The translations under genes and the position numbers were made by a program. From contig NZ_QLMA01000005.1 in assembly GCF_003259435.1 (NCBI RefSeq), forward strand, positions 1 through 64,000: DNA of 64,000 bases, given 5' to 3'. Below, in pieces: positions 28,801 through 36,460 of the stretch (position 1 is its first letter; the number at the start of each line of letters is the position of its first letter). This stretch comes from Chitinophaga dinghuensis. Lineage in GTDB: Bacteria > Bacteroidota > Bacteroidia > Chitinophagales > Chitinophagaceae. The notes beneath the pieces are model-generated. The model saw nothing but the letters and a program-made list of their open reading frames with translations. It was not told the origin of the DNA and did no database searches.

Positions 28801-28929
28801 GAAACACAGAAACCGCTGGCAATAGTAGTGATTGGAGGATTGATCACAGCGACTGTATTGACGCTGCTGGTATTCCCGATCATCTTCTATACCGCATATA
28901 GAAAAGGAACTGCCCCGAAAGCTGCGTAG
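25825..28929 (+). CDS. Heavy-metal efflux RND transporter (CusA/CzcA family)
   Basis: 1034 aa. Twelve predicted membrane helices with two large periplasmic loops. The TM4 motif D396-FGIIID402-GAVVMVE is that of heavy-metal RND proteins, close to the CzcA form (DFGIIVDGAVVIVE). The N-terminal VTNTQIVIVTKWNGRSAQEV is typical of CzcA/CusA. It is driven by protons and exports metal ions across both membranes with the TolC-like and adaptor partners upstream. The exact metal (Cu/Ag, Zn/Co/Cd, Ni) cannot be fixed from sequence. Last gene of the operon. Confidence 0.93.
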   Translation: MNKFIRNIVAFSLKNKLFVFIGVITLIIAGVFSFVHTPIEAFPDVTNTQIVIVTKWNGRSAQEVERFVTLPIEVSMNAVQRKTSVRSVTMFGLSVVRIIFDDDVEDFFARQQVNNMLATVSLPEGADPEVQPPYGPTGEIFRYYLKSPKRDSRDLLTWQNWVIDRQIRSVPGVADVVAFGGQEKIYEISADPVRLAKYDITPLELYQAVNKSNVNVGGDVIEKNGQAYVVRGIGLLNSIQDIQNIIVQSINGVPLLVKDLANVHESSAPRVGQVGLDKEDDIVEGIVVMRKGENPSEVLGRLKEKLKELNETVLPDDIKMVTFYDRDTLMEFCTHTVMHNLLEGIIFVTVIVFIFMADWRTTVIVSIIIPLALLFAFMCLRIKGMSANLLSMGAIDFGIIIDGAVVMVEGIFVMLDHKAHKYGMERFNKMAKLGWIKQTGGDLAKAIFFSKLIIIISLVPIFSFQKVEGKMFSPLAWTLGFALLGALLFTLTLVPVLCSILLNKNVKEKNNIVVNFFDRIVTNGFSWTYRNKRLSLIASLAFMVLVFMSAKFLGTEFLPQLNEGSLWVTTELPMSMSLTESVKMARDIRQDLGGFPEVKRVLSQVGRSNDGTDPNGFYFVQYQVDLAPKADWKRKITQDELIAQMEGRLRKYPGIILNFSQPISDNVSEAVAGFKAANGVKIFGDDLVKLEALSQQVIAQLKHVQGIKDLGVIRNIGQPEMSINLDDNKMAQYGVSTGDAQAVIEMAIGGKTATQLYEGEKKFDIRIRYDENYRKTEDDLANLMVPTINGNKVPLKEIAEIKTITGPAFIYRDTNKRFIGVKFSVRDRDLGSTIAEAQEHVSKAIKLPKGYSIGWTGEFENQVRATKRLGQVVPISIVAIFLVLFIMLGNVKDAGLVLMNVPFALIGGILALHVTNMNFGISAGVGFIALFGICIQNGVILISVFHKNLEQKMTLNDAIRLGVQSRIRPVVMTALMAAIGLVPAALSHGIGSETQKPLAIVVIGGLITATVLTLLVFPIIFYTAYRKGTAPKAA

Positions 28930-28931
28930 TT

Positions 28932-29010
28932 GCACGCAAAGACGCAATGGAGTCAAAGGCGCAAAGATGTCAGGATTACTAGTAAATATTTCTTTGCGCC
29001 ATTGACTTTT
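28932..29010. repeat. Short member of the GCAAAG inverted-repeat family
   Basis: Left arm with AAAGGCGCAAAGA and right arm with TCTTTGCGCCATTGAC flank about 20 bp. It shares words with the larger blocks at 36071-36452 and 51937-52665 but lacks their AAGTACT core. It lies just after the RND pump stop codon. Confidence 0.65.
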
Positions 29011-29104
29011 CGGGAAACATTTTTAGTTCGCATATAGGTTGATAGAATGGGTCGCAGTACAGAAAGGGCCGGAATTCCAGCCCGCTGTAAAAGACTCAGT
29101 CGCT

Positions 29105-29142
29105 CCACCCCGCCGAGAAGAAACCACGCGGGGTGGTTTTTT
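29105..29142 (+). terminator. Rho-independent terminator of the efflux operon
   Basis: CCACCCCG pairs with CGGGGTGG, followed by TTTTTTATTTTTT. The T tract contains the stop codon of the convergent slipin gene. Confidence 0.8.
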
Positions 29143-29989
29143 ATTTTTTAGGAAGTCCTCCTAACTGCATGGTATCGATTACAGAACTAGGTACCACAAC
29201 TATGGTCGCGTTTTGTTTAAGTCCTTCATACAGCATGTTCATCGCTCTCAGATGTAATGCTGTAGGGTTATCCGCATAAGTACGGGCTGCCTCATCAAAC
29301 TTCTCTGCCACCTGACGTTCTGAATCCCCCAGGATGACGCGCGCCTGCCTTTCTCTTTCTGCCTGTGCCTGCATAGACATCGCATTTTCCAGCGAAGGCG
29401 GAATCAGTACATCTTTGACCTCTACTGAATTTACCCGGATGCCCCATGGTTCGGTACGTTCATCAATAATTTGTTGTAATTGCGCACTGATCTTTTCTCT
29501 ACCTTCCAGCATATCTGCCAGTAAGGTTTTACCGATAACATCGCGGAGAGCTGTTTGTGCGGCCCAACTAATAGCATTCATATAATCGGCCACTTCCAGC
29601 GCCGCCTGCTTTGGATTCAATACTTTCCAGAACAGCACGGCATCTACATCCACGGGGACGGTATCTTTTGTTAATGTTTTTTCTGCCTTAAATGATGTGG
29701 TGATCACCCTGGTATCAATCCAGTAAGGGATCGTATCGATAACAGGAATGATGAGGAAGAGACCGGGTCCGCGTAAGTGAACGAACCTTCCCAAACGCAG
29801 TACCACTGCCCTATCCCATGGATCTGCTATTTTGATAGCGGCTGATACGAGTGCTGCAATAATCAGGGCTGGTACGATGACAAATGCGCTACTGGCAGAT
29901 TTCAGACCCGTGCTCCAATAGGTCACCGCCATAATCGCAATAAAGATGATAAAGAATATAACAGTAGGAAATATGTTTTTGCTCCTCAT
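29141..29989 (-). CDS. Slipin (stomatin/SPFH band-7 family)
   Basis: 282 aa. Two N-terminal membrane segments (IFFIIFIAIMAVTYWSTG; SAFVIVPALIIAALVSAAI) and a band-7 domain (RAVVLRLGRFVHLRGPGLF, KTLTKDTVPVDVDAVLFWKV), then a coiled coil (QAQAERERQARVILGDSE). Such proteins form membrane-microdomain scaffolds and often work with NfeD-type proteases, none of which is adjacent. Two ATGs are possible (29995 and 29989). An unusually good Shine-Dalgarno GGAGG sits 8 nt before 29989 but only 2 nt before 29995, so the second is chosen. Confidence 0.88.
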   Translation of the reverse strand: MRSKNIFPTVIFFIIFIAIMAVTYWSTGLKSASSAFVIVPALIIAALVSAAIKIADPWDRAVVLRLGRFVHLRGPGLFLIIPVIDTIPYWIDTRVITTSFKAEKTLTKDTVPVDVDAVLFWKVLNPKQAALEVADYMNAISWAAQTALRDVIGKTLLADMLEGREKISAQLQQIIDERTEPWGIRVNSVEVKDVLIPPSLENAMSMQAQAERERQARVILGDSERQVAEKFDEAARTYADNPTALHLRAMNMLYEGLKQNATIVVVPSSVIDTMQLGGLPKK

Positions 29990-30004
29990 TTTCATTACCT
30001 CCTT
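29990..30004 (-). promoter_or_regulatory. Strong Shine-Dalgarno site before the slipin gene
   Basis: On the minus strand GGAAGGAGGTAATGAAA precedes the ATG at 29989. Canonical SD sites are rare in Bacteroidota, so this one decides the start and suggests high or SD-dependent translation. Confidence 0.6.
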
Positions 30005-30121
30005 CCAGGCTGTTTTTAGGTATATGCCCTTTTAATTAAACAAACAGGATAATGGATAGTTTAGCTCCGATGCGGGATGTGTCCTGATTTTAAGGTACTT
30101 TTATGATACTAAACCGGAAGT

Positions 30122-30511
30122 ATGAGTGATAATTATCTGCATCAGTTTAAAGTAGCATTACACGAATTGAATTGGGGGTATGCCGATCAGGATACTCCTG
30201 AAGTCATTGCCAAATTCTGGAAGGATTTTGTACAGGGATGCCAGGGAATATACAACGGGTCCATCTTTGATTTTGACGAGGGGGTCATTTTCAGAACAAT
30301 GATAGAACCTGTGTTTCATCGTACGGAGATGCGTGTCTATCCATCGTTTCAAGACTTTGAAGCTGCCATCCATGAAACAGATAAAACCTTCAGCGCATTG
30401 ACCGTTGATGCGCGAGTAGGAGAATTCTGGTGGGAGCGCGCGTTGTTACGCCATACCGAAGAGCTGTATCAGGAACAGATAAAACTATATTACGGGATTA
30501 CACTTCAGTAA
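30122..30511 (+). CDS. Conserved hypothetical protein (129 aa)
   Basis: Soluble, rich in aromatic residues (MSDNYLHQFKVALHELNWGY; AKFWKDFVQGCQGIYNG; VGEFWWERALLRHTEELYQE). Predicted mainly helical, no signal peptide, no membrane segment and no motif that I recognise. Ends at a bidirectional terminator shared with trhO. Coding is supported by normal codon use and the clean ATG-to-terminator layout. Function unknown. Confidence 0.7.
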   Translation: MSDNYLHQFKVALHELNWGYADQDTPEVIAKFWKDFVQGCQGIYNGSIFDFDEGVIFRTMIEPVFHRTEMRVYPSFQDFEAAIHETDKTFSALTVDARVGEFWWERALLRHTEELYQEQIKLYYGITLQ

Positions 30512-30536
30512 AATCTAATTGAAGTGGTGGTTTCGA

Positions 30537-30580
30537 AAAGAATGGATGGAGCTCTGTGAGGTCCATCCATTCTTTTTATT
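30537..30580. terminator. Bidirectional terminator between the 129-aa gene and trhO
   Basis: AAAGAATGGATGGA pairs with TCCATCCATTCTTT around GCTCTGTGAGG, with an A run on one side and TTTTTATTT on the other. Confidence 0.85.
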
Positions 30581-30610
30581 TATTGCCAACAGCGTTTTGC
30601 TGAGAGCGTA

Positions 30611-31633
30611 TTATTCTACTTTATTTCTTCTTCGTCTGGATTTGTTGAACATCAGTCCTTTCTCCACGCCTTTGCGGAGTTCCGCTTGTTCTTCCACAGG
30701 TAATGCATGTACTGTTTTACATTCCTCACTGCAGCAGCCATCATATTTAGCGGCACATTCTTCGCACTGAATAAATAAGAGGTGACAACCATCATTCAGG
30801 CAGTTGGTGTGCGTATCGCAGGGTTTGCCGCATTGGTGACATTCTGAAATGATATCTTCTGTAATGCGCTCACCGAGACGGTCGTCAAACACAAAGTTTT
30901 TGCCTTTGAATTTAACAGGTAATCCTGCTGTTTTAGCTTTGTTGGTGTACTCAATGATACCGCCTTCGAGGTGATATACGTTCTTAAAGCCGTTATGCAA
31001 CATGTATGCAGATGCTTTCTCACAGCGGATTCCACCGGTGCAATACATGATGATGTTCTTGTCTTTCTGGTCTTTCAGCATATCTACTGCCATTGGCAAT
31101 TGTTCGCGGAAAGTATCAGAAGGAACTTCTATAGCGCCTTCGAAGTGACCTACTTCATATTCGTAGTGGTTACGCATATCTACGATAATGGTTTCTGAGG
31201 TATCTACCATTTCGTTGAAAGCCGCAGCGTTGAGGTATTGACCTCTGTTGTCCATGTCGAAGGTAGGGTCTTCGATACCGTCTGCAACGATTTTCTCGCG
31301 TACTTTAATTTTCAGTACATAGAAGGATTTACCGTCATCGTCTACAGCGATGTTGAGGCGGATGCCGTTGAGGAAGCTCACTTTGTAGAGGGCATCACGG
31401 AACGCTTCTAAATGATGTTCCGGAACGCTGATCTGGGCGTTGATTCCTTCATTGGCCACGTAAATGCGTCCGAAGACATCCAGTTTAAACAAGTCGGTGT
31501 AGAGTGCATCGCGAAAAGCTTGTGGGTCTTCTATTTTCGCATACTGATAGAAAGAAACGGTAATGCGTTTGAATGTTTCTTCCTGCAGCTTAATTTTCAG
31601 TTCCGCTGCAGAAACTCTGTTGTGTAAAGCCAT
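30611..31633 (-). CDS. trhO: tRNA uridine(34) hydroxylase, rhodanese-domain
   Basis: 340 aa. N-terminal UPF0176/YceA domain ([39 protein letters not shown]), a rhodanese domain with the active-site loop [12 protein letters not shown], and a Cys-rich C-terminal region ([37 protein letters not shown]) likely to bind Zn. TrhO makes 5-hydroxyuridine at position 34 of tRNAs using O2. The C-terminal Arg-rich end ([12 protein letters not shown]) suits RNA contact. Confidence 0.93.
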   Translation of the reverse strand: MALHNRVSAAELKIKLQEETFKRITVSFYQYAKIEDPQAFRDALYTDLFKLDVFGRIYVANEGINAQISVPEHHLEAFRDALYKVSFLNGIRLNIAVDDDGKSFYVLKIKVREKIVADGIEDPTFDMDNRGQYLNAAAFNEMVDTSETIIVDMRNHYEYEVGHFEGAIEVPSDTFREQLPMAVDMLKDQKDKNIIMYCTGGIRCEKASAYMLHNGFKNVYHLEGGIIEYTNKAKTAGLPVKFKGKNFVFDDRLGERITEDIISECHQCGKPCDTHTNCLNDGCHLLFIQCEECAAKYDGCCSEECKTVHALPVEEQAELRKGVEKGLMFNKSRRRRNKVE

Positions 31634-31930
31634 TAGGACTTGAAATTTTTAGGACACTTGCCTGGTGAACAAAATTTCAAGATAACCAATTAAATATCAA
31701 TAAGTTATCTTAATAAAAACTGCAACTTAAAATTCCATTTGCAGCAGGATGCAAAATTAGGTCAATTTACCGGAAGAAAAAGCTGATATATATCATAAAC
31801 CCTTATATCATGTGATTATTTCGCAGTGGATATAGATTTTTTTATCCAGATATGATAACATCTGAGTATTTATCGTTAATTTTAGGTTAATCGGATCAGA
31901 TTTTATCTGGAGTACTGCTGTTATGCATTA
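31634..31930. other. AT-rich spacer without a gene
   Basis: About 300 bp between trhO and the receiver-gene leader. It holds short imperfect palindromes (TGATATATA/TATATCA near 31781-31816 and TGGATA/TATCCA near 31837-31856) but no coding frame, RNA gene or clear promoter for trhO. Confidence 0.5.
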
Positions 31931-31936
31931 AATTGC

Positions 31937-31944
31937 TATCTTGC
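31937..31944 (+). promoter_or_regulatory. Possible -7 element for the receiver-gene leader
   Basis: TATCTTGC resembles TAnnTTTG with a one-base offset; no good -33 element is seen. Transcription would begin near 31951, giving a leader of about 210 nt. Confidence 0.3.
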
Positions 31945-32035
31945 AGCTCCAATTTAAAAGATTGAAGCTGATTCTTTTAAACTCGTCTTCAGGAAACGTA
32001 GGAAATTTTCAAAGAAGGAAACGAGGAGAAGGTAA

Positions 32036-32137
32036 AGCTCGTGCTATTAGCGCGGGCTCTTCTTTGCCACGTCCTTCTGCCATCCTACGGGCTCCTGAAC
32101 GATCGGTGAATGTAAGAGTCCCGCGCTTATTTTTTTG
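32036..32137 (+). ncRNA. Structured leader with terminator-like hairpin (candidate attenuator or sRNA)
   Basis: The segment AGCGCGGGCT at 32049-32058 can pair with AGCTCGTGCT just upstream (32036-32045, loop ATT, three G-U pairs) or with AGAGTCCCGCGCT downstream (32115-32127). The second pairing is followed by seven Ts (32130-32136) and so looks like an intrinsic terminator. The receiver ATG lies 26 nt after the T run. Mutually exclusive pairings of this kind are what an attenuator or riboswitch expression platform has; a terminated small RNA is the alternative. No known riboswitch core was recognised. Confidence 0.45.
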
Positions 32138-32162
32138 CCGGGACGTTCTGCGAACCAAAATC

Positions 32163-32588
32163 ATGTGTATGGACCCCGCACTGTACTCCGGCAGATTTCA
32201 GCAAATCAGCAGCAAAAATGTTTTAGTAATTGATAGCGACGTTGTATTCGGGCAGGCATTTAAAAGTGCGCTGGAACGTGTACATTTTAGTGTAAACCTG
32301 CAACAGGATGCGGACAGTGCGCTACAACTGTTGCACCACCACAACTACGATCTCATAATCCTGGACAGTTTCTGGGACCCCACCAGTGTTGAAGAGCTGG
32401 TGGCCTCCATCCGCAATCGCTGTTCCGCTCCCATTATCGTTTACGCTACCGCCGGTATTGGCGAGATAGCCAACAAATGTCGGAAAGCCGGTGCAGCAGC
32501 CTATCTCGTAAAAAATTCAAAAGATATCCCTTCCTTACTGGTCAAAATTATTGCGCTTACTTCTACCCAGGTAGAACACCGCGTCTAA
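32163..32588 (+). CDS. Stand-alone response-regulator receiver protein
   Basis: 141 aa from the ATG at 32163 (MCMDPALYSG; an ATG two codons later is equally possible). The frame is open to 31941, but that part is the structured leader. Receiver fold with KNVLVIDSDVVFGQ, phospho-acceptor Asp in LIILDSFWDP, Thr/Ala in VYATAGIG and Lys in YLVKNSKD. The first acidic pocket is reduced (DSD) and no output domain is present. No kinase is adjacent. It may relay phosphate or act by protein contact. Confidence 0.75.
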   Translation: MCMDPALYSGRFQQISSKNVLVIDSDVVFGQAFKSALERVHFSVNLQQDADSALQLLHHHNYDLIILDSFWDPTSVEELVASIRNRCSAPIIVYATAGIGEIANKCRKAGAAAYLVKNSKDIPSLLVKIIALTSTQVEHRV

Positions 32589-32623
32589 ACTTAATATTTC
32601 ATAAAGTATAAAACGTAAATACT

Positions 32624-32661
32624 GACAGACGGCTGGTCTCTACTAGCTGTCGATTTTTTTT
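32624..32661 (+). terminator. Terminator after the receiver gene
   Basis: Nested stem GACA/TGTC with inner GCTGGT/ACTAGC around CTCT, followed by ATTTTTTTTAG. Confidence 0.7.
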
Positions 32662-32930
32662 AGTCTTTTCTCCCATTTTTTTTGATGTACCCATTACAGA
32701 TAACATCTATGTGTGATCCATGGATAGTGAATAAGCTGGATCATCAGATACGAATTTACCTTAATATCTACCGTTTAAATGTTCATAAACTGTGAAAAAG
32801 TTATTTATTGAATTCTAACTATTTGATTATTATTGTATATAACTTTAGCTTAAAGTTAAGACACCCCGATTGGCATTTGATTTGAATAAAGGTTCGAGAA
32901 GATTATTGTTTAACCCAAAAATGTTATGTC
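32662..32930. other. Non-coding AT-rich stretch upstream of the small membrane peptide
   Basis: No frame of note. TAACTTTA at 32840-32847 is near the -7 consensus, with TTTG at 32822-32825 only 14 nt upstream, so the promoter for the small gene is uncertain. Confidence 0.4.
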
Positions 32931-33044
32931 ATGAGTCATTATGTTACTTACTTCTTGTACGCTATCGTTGGAATTTGGGTTTATCGGTTATTAGCGTATT
33001 ACTTCGACAGTGGCGCCAGCCGTAAAGTTAAAAAAGGCAAATAG
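32931..33044 (+). CDS. Small single-span membrane peptide (37 aa)
   Basis: ATG at 32931 to TAG at 33042-33044. Begins MSHYVTYFLYAIVGIWVYRL, continues LAYYFDSGAS and ends RKVKKGK: one hydrophobic helix of about 20 residues followed by a positively charged tail, which predicts N-out/C-in insertion. It is flanked by terminators on both sides, so it would be its own transcription unit. Codon use looks normal, and the alternative overlapping frame (ATG at 32921) gives a less credible peptide. Function unknown. Confidence 0.5.
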   Translation: MSHYVTYFLYAIVGIWVYRLLAYYFDSGASRKVKKGK

Positions 33045-33073
33045 GCCCCTTCACAACGGCGTCTTTCACAAAA

Positions 33074-33126
33074 AAAAGTCGGGAAAAATCCGCGCCCCAG
33101 GCACAGATCTTCCCGACTTTTTATTT
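33074..33126. terminator. Bidirectional terminator between the small peptide gene and the DUF5686 gene
   Basis: AAAAGTCGGGA pairs with TCCCGACTTTT across a 26-nt loop, with an A run before and T run after. Confidence 0.75.
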
Positions 33127-33139
33127 CCAGTATTTTCTG

Positions 33140-35653
33140 TTAATTCGGTTTCAGCAAACTACCCAGGATGCCGCCAAACCCAACGCGTACGCCTACACGT
33201 GTATTATCCTTACTCTGGTAGCCTGCAATCACGTCTACACGGGCAATTTTAAAGATGTTCTCCAATCCTGCAAACAGCTCTAAATAGTTATTATCGCCAT
33301 TTACATAGAATGCATTTGCACCTGCCACCAGGTTCCATTTCAGTCGGTTGAAGAGAGGAATTTTATTCGTCAGTAAGCCGTTGAAGTGGTGTTCCACATT
33401 TGCTGTGGTATAGAAAGAAGCCGTGGTGCTATACAAGTAATAGGGAGCCAGTTGGAAACTGTTCAGGTACTTTAGTGTATAGAACGTTTGGTTGCCATTA
33501 AAATGTTGGTAATCGGGGATCTCTACATCCTTGCTGTTGAGGAATCCGCCGAAGGTGACATGGTACTTGAATTCACCAAATAGTTTTAAGTTGATGCCAT
33601 CTTCAATGCCCACCTTCCATTTGTCGAAATCCACGACGCTATTGGCGATACCCGGAATCCCTTTGGCATAGCTAATTTCAAAAACAGGCGCTTTGGAACC
33701 GTATGGTACTCTCCTGTCCGGCAGCTCTATGAACCGCTGGCCCGGCTGAAAATGGAAGCTAGCTCCCAATACCACTGCACTATGTCTTTCAAAAGGTACG
33801 CTGGCCAGTTCATAAGGATGGTTCGGGAGGAACAGCTTGTTCTTGCTTCCGAAGATGCTGAAGTCGGTCGTGTTCTCCAACGGAATCCGATTTTCATACG
33901 TTCCACTGAGTGTCAGGCGGTAGTTATTTTGAAATGTACGCGTGTAACTTCCTCTGGCAAACCAGTTCTCATACAGCTTCATGTAGTTCTCCCGCAGGAT
34001 GAGCGTATAGAATTCGTTGGTGATATTATCAATGGGGTTATCATGATTGAATTGGGAGACACGCTTCCCTCCAGACAATTGGAAATCGTTTCGTCCCAAT
34101 TTGTGGAAGAGTCGCCCTTCATTGCTGTAACCGAGTCCCAGCCCAGCATTGAGGTGTGTATTACTTAATCCGTATCGCACAAAAGGCGATACTCTCAAGG
34201 CTTCATTCTTTCCAGTATTGAACACCATGGATGGTTCCAAAGCCAACACCAAACCCTCTACGGTATTATACTTCAGCGCTTTCAAAAGCGACTTCATATA
34301 AAAGGTATTGTATACAATGGAACTATCTCTATGGAAGAAATAGTTATGTCTTACATTATTCCAAAGTACATCCATCACTTTCACCGGGCCTTGTTTGCGT
34401 TGCATGGAATCCAGTCTGTACCTGCTGGCAGCGCTATCGCGGTTAGCTTTGGCTGCACTGTCGCGGGTATGAAAATCCTGCGCTTCATACGTTTCCAATG
34501 GCACGGGGCGGATGCTATCCCAATAGGTAACCGGCTTTTTATCAAAAGCGGAATCCAGCTTCATGACCACCTTATCAAAGTACTTATCCGGAAGATGGGG
34601 TTGCAGATTGTATTCGGAATATACGCTTACAAAGTTACCTACTGCTTTGAATCCGAATTTCTGGAAGGCGATATGTACGACCTGGTCTTTTACTCTCCAG
34701 ACATCTCTGTTCACAGGCACGTGCGTCTGGCGGATTTCCAGTGTGTCCATCAGTTCCAGTTGATATTCCGGTGTCAGCAGCAGATCTGTGCTATGAATGC
34801 GCCAGTCGCCATCCGTGATGAAAATGGATCCAGAGAACAGTGGTTCCATTTTTCGTTTAGGGATGACAGTTATCTTGTATACATTTTTCCCATCTTCGAT
34901 AAAGGAGCCTTCCAGTCGGTATTTATAAAAGTTGAGCGCATTCTCCGCAATCGGTGAAATAAAGCCACGGGGGCCCAATTGCGTCGCAATTGCTTCTACG
35001 TTATTATCATAGAAACTGATAAATGCCGGAAAACTGAAACCCATTCCTCCCCCGCTTTTGCGGGAACTGATCACTTCCAGTTTCATTTTATCCGGATAGC
35101 GGTAGCCTACTTTGCTGACGGTTTCGGTAAGAAAGAGTACGCCTTTTCCTGCACTGTCCACTCCCATATCCACTTTGTCTATTTTCTGGCCAAATAACCG
35201 ATTGGGAGCTTGTTTCGATTGCAAGGTCCCTTTCGTATATGCCATACAACTGAATTCCTTTACCTGTTGCTGATAAAAATGTCTTTTCTTGATCGCCTCC
35301 CGGATGATGGCATAGGCAGGGTCTTCTCCTCCTGCTTTCACCACTACCTCTTTCACCTGCATACTAATGGGCTCCAATTGGAAGTCCAGTTCCTGTACCG
35401 GCGATGAAAGCGTAACTTTATGCTCCGTTTTTTTAAAACCCATATACTGGCAGACGATCACATAATCTCCGGCTGGCAGTTCCAACTGGTAATGCCCAGC
35501 GGCATTAGTGGTAGTGCCGCTGGTAGTTCCTTTTATCATGACGGTGGCATAGGGCAATGGCTGACGATGGTCATCCATGACAATCCCTTTCAGGGTATTC
35601 CCTGATGCAGAAAAGCTAACCAGGATGGTTAGCCATAAAAACAAGCATCTCAT
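33140..35653 (-). CDS. DUF5686 outer-membrane protein with carboxypeptidase-like regulatory domain
   Basis: 837 aa. Signal peptide (MRCLFLWLTILVSFSASG), then a CarboxypepD_reg-like domain (LKGIVMDDHRQPLPYATVMI, GHYQLELPAGDYVIVCQYMG) and the DUF5686 region, whose C-terminal half is rich in beta-barrel strands (FVRYGLSNTHLNAGLGLGYS) and ends RVGVRVGFGGILGSLLKPN. The family is restricted mainly to Bacteroidota and predicted to lie in the outer membrane; its substrate is unknown. Confidence 0.88.
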   Translation of the reverse strand: MRCLFLWLTILVSFSASGNTLKGIVMDDHRQPLPYATVMIKGTTSGTTTNAAGHYQLELPAGDYVIVCQYMGFKKTEHKVTLSSPVQELDFQLEPISMQVKEVVVKAGGEDPAYAIIREAIKKRHFYQQQVKEFSCMAYTKGTLQSKQAPNRLFGQKIDKVDMGVDSAGKGVLFLTETVSKVGYRYPDKMKLEVISSRKSGGGMGFSFPAFISFYDNNVEAIATQLGPRGFISPIAENALNFYKYRLEGSFIEDGKNVYKITVIPKRKMEPLFSGSIFITDGDWRIHSTDLLLTPEYQLELMDTLEIRQTHVPVNRDVWRVKDQVVHIAFQKFGFKAVGNFVSVYSEYNLQPHLPDKYFDKVVMKLDSAFDKKPVTYWDSIRPVPLETYEAQDFHTRDSAAKANRDSAASRYRLDSMQRKQGPVKVMDVLWNNVRHNYFFHRDSSIVYNTFYMKSLLKALKYNTVEGLVLALEPSMVFNTGKNEALRVSPFVRYGLSNTHLNAGLGLGYSNEGRLFHKLGRNDFQLSGGKRVSQFNHDNPIDNITNEFYTLILRENYMKLYENWFARGSYTRTFQNNYRLTLSGTYENRIPLENTTDFSIFGSKNKLFLPNHPYELASVPFERHSAVVLGASFHFQPGQRFIELPDRRVPYGSKAPVFEISYAKGIPGIANSVVDFDKWKVGIEDGINLKLFGEFKYHVTFGGFLNSKDVEIPDYQHFNGNQTFYTLKYLNSFQLAPYYLYSTTASFYTTANVEHHFNGLLTNKIPLFNRLKWNLVAGANAFYVNGDNNYLELFAGLENIFKIARVDVIAGYQSKDNTRVGVRVGFGGILGSLLKPN

Positions 35654-35686
35654 TATTCTAAGATTAGAGCGAACATTCAGAATTTA

Positions 35687-36049
35687 TCAGGCAGCGCTTG
35701 CCGTTTGTTTTGGACTACGTATATAGGCTGCCGTTAGTCCTGCAAAACCGGCTGTAAGTCCGCCTATCAGTGCACTTATTACCCCCATCAAAGGCGCACT
35801 TTTCACCTTGAGAATAGTAATACTCATACGATTGGCCAACAGATGATCATTGCGGATATCCTGATAGAATGCCAGTACCAGCCACAGGATAAATATAGCG
35901 CTGAAAGAAGAGAAAAATGACTTTCCGGGTCTTAGCGGATAGAGTAAAGTTATCAGGAAAGCCGTTAAGGGTGCGCTCCACCAGGGAAGCGTCATTCCTG
36001 CCACATAGGCCAGGATAAGGATGAGCAAAAAATGGGCGAAGGATTTCAT
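35687..36049 (-). CDS. Small integral membrane protein (120 aa)
   Basis: ATG at 36049 gives MKSFAHFLLILILAYVAGMT; the frame is open to 36079, but those extra residues are charged and run into the repeat block. Four hydrophobic segments (FAHFLLILILAYVAGMTL, APLTAFLITLLYPL, FSAIFILWLVLAFY, GVISALIGGLTAGFAGLTAA). No family recognised. It lies 33 bp upstream of the DUF5686 gene on the same strand and may be co-transcribed. Confidence 0.65.
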   Translation of the reverse strand: MKSFAHFLLILILAYVAGMTLPWWSAPLTAFLITLLYPLRPGKSFFSSFSAIFILWLVLAFYQDIRNDHLLANRMSITILKVKSAPLMGVISALIGGLTAGFAGLTAAYIRSPKQTASAA

Positions 36050-36070
36050 GCTCCGAATATATGATTTTTT

Positions 36071-36452
36071 TGCTCGCAATGCGGATTACTTTTGCTCGCA
36101 GAGCAGGGAGGTTTTGCTCGCAGAGCAGCATAAGCAGCAGAGCAGCAAAGAAGGTGTTTTGCAGTTTCACGCAAAGGGCGCAAAGGAGCAAAGGATTATG
36201 TTTTGTTGTTTGTTTATCATGTTTTGTTTTAGAAGCTCGCAAAGGATTAAAGTACTATCTCACGATACTTTTAATAATCCTATATGATTCCAAAACAGTA
36301 CCCAAAAAAATTTGCGGTCTTAACTAAACAACAAAACATAATCCTTTGCCCCTTTGCCCTTTGCGCCCTTTGCGAGAAACAATCAATTGCCTATCTCCGC
36401 AACAATCTCTTTGCTGCTTTGCCCCTTTGCTGCTCTGCGTGAAACAATCAAT
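36071..36452. repeat. Non-coding inverted-repeat block (GCAAAG family)
   Basis: The left arm starts with three copies of TTTGCTCGCA (about 36070, 36092, 36114) and runs through CAGAGCAGCATAAGCAGC, TTCACGCAAAGGGCGCAAAG and AAAGGATTATGTTTTG. The right arm holds the complement (ACAAAACATAATCCTTTG, TTTGCGCCCTTTGCGAGAAA, TTTGCTGCTCTGCGTGAAA). The centre is a core bounded by GCTCGCAAAGG and TTTGCGG with inner AAAGTACT and AGTACC. The same arrangement, with three cores, occurs at 51937-52665. No protein gene fits; open frames here are translations of the repeat. Confidence 0.8.
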
Positions 36453-36460
36453 TGCTCATA

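Noticed and set aside
32036-32137. 6S RNA identification for the leader hairpin
   Set aside because: The length of the putative transcript fits, but its 5' and 3' ends do not form the long closing stem that 6S RNA needs.
31941-32162. N-terminal extension of the receiver protein
   Set aside because: This part is structured RNA (alternative hairpins with a T run) and its peptide is unlike any receiver N-terminus; the receiver fold starts after the ATG at 32163.
32888-32897. GGTTCGAGAA as a tRNA T-loop
   Set aside because: No acceptor, D or anticodon stems can be drawn around it.
35847-36327. Frames across the 36-kb repeat block on both strands
   Set aside because: Same repeat-derived composition; they overlap the arms of the palindrome and the real 120-aa membrane protein.
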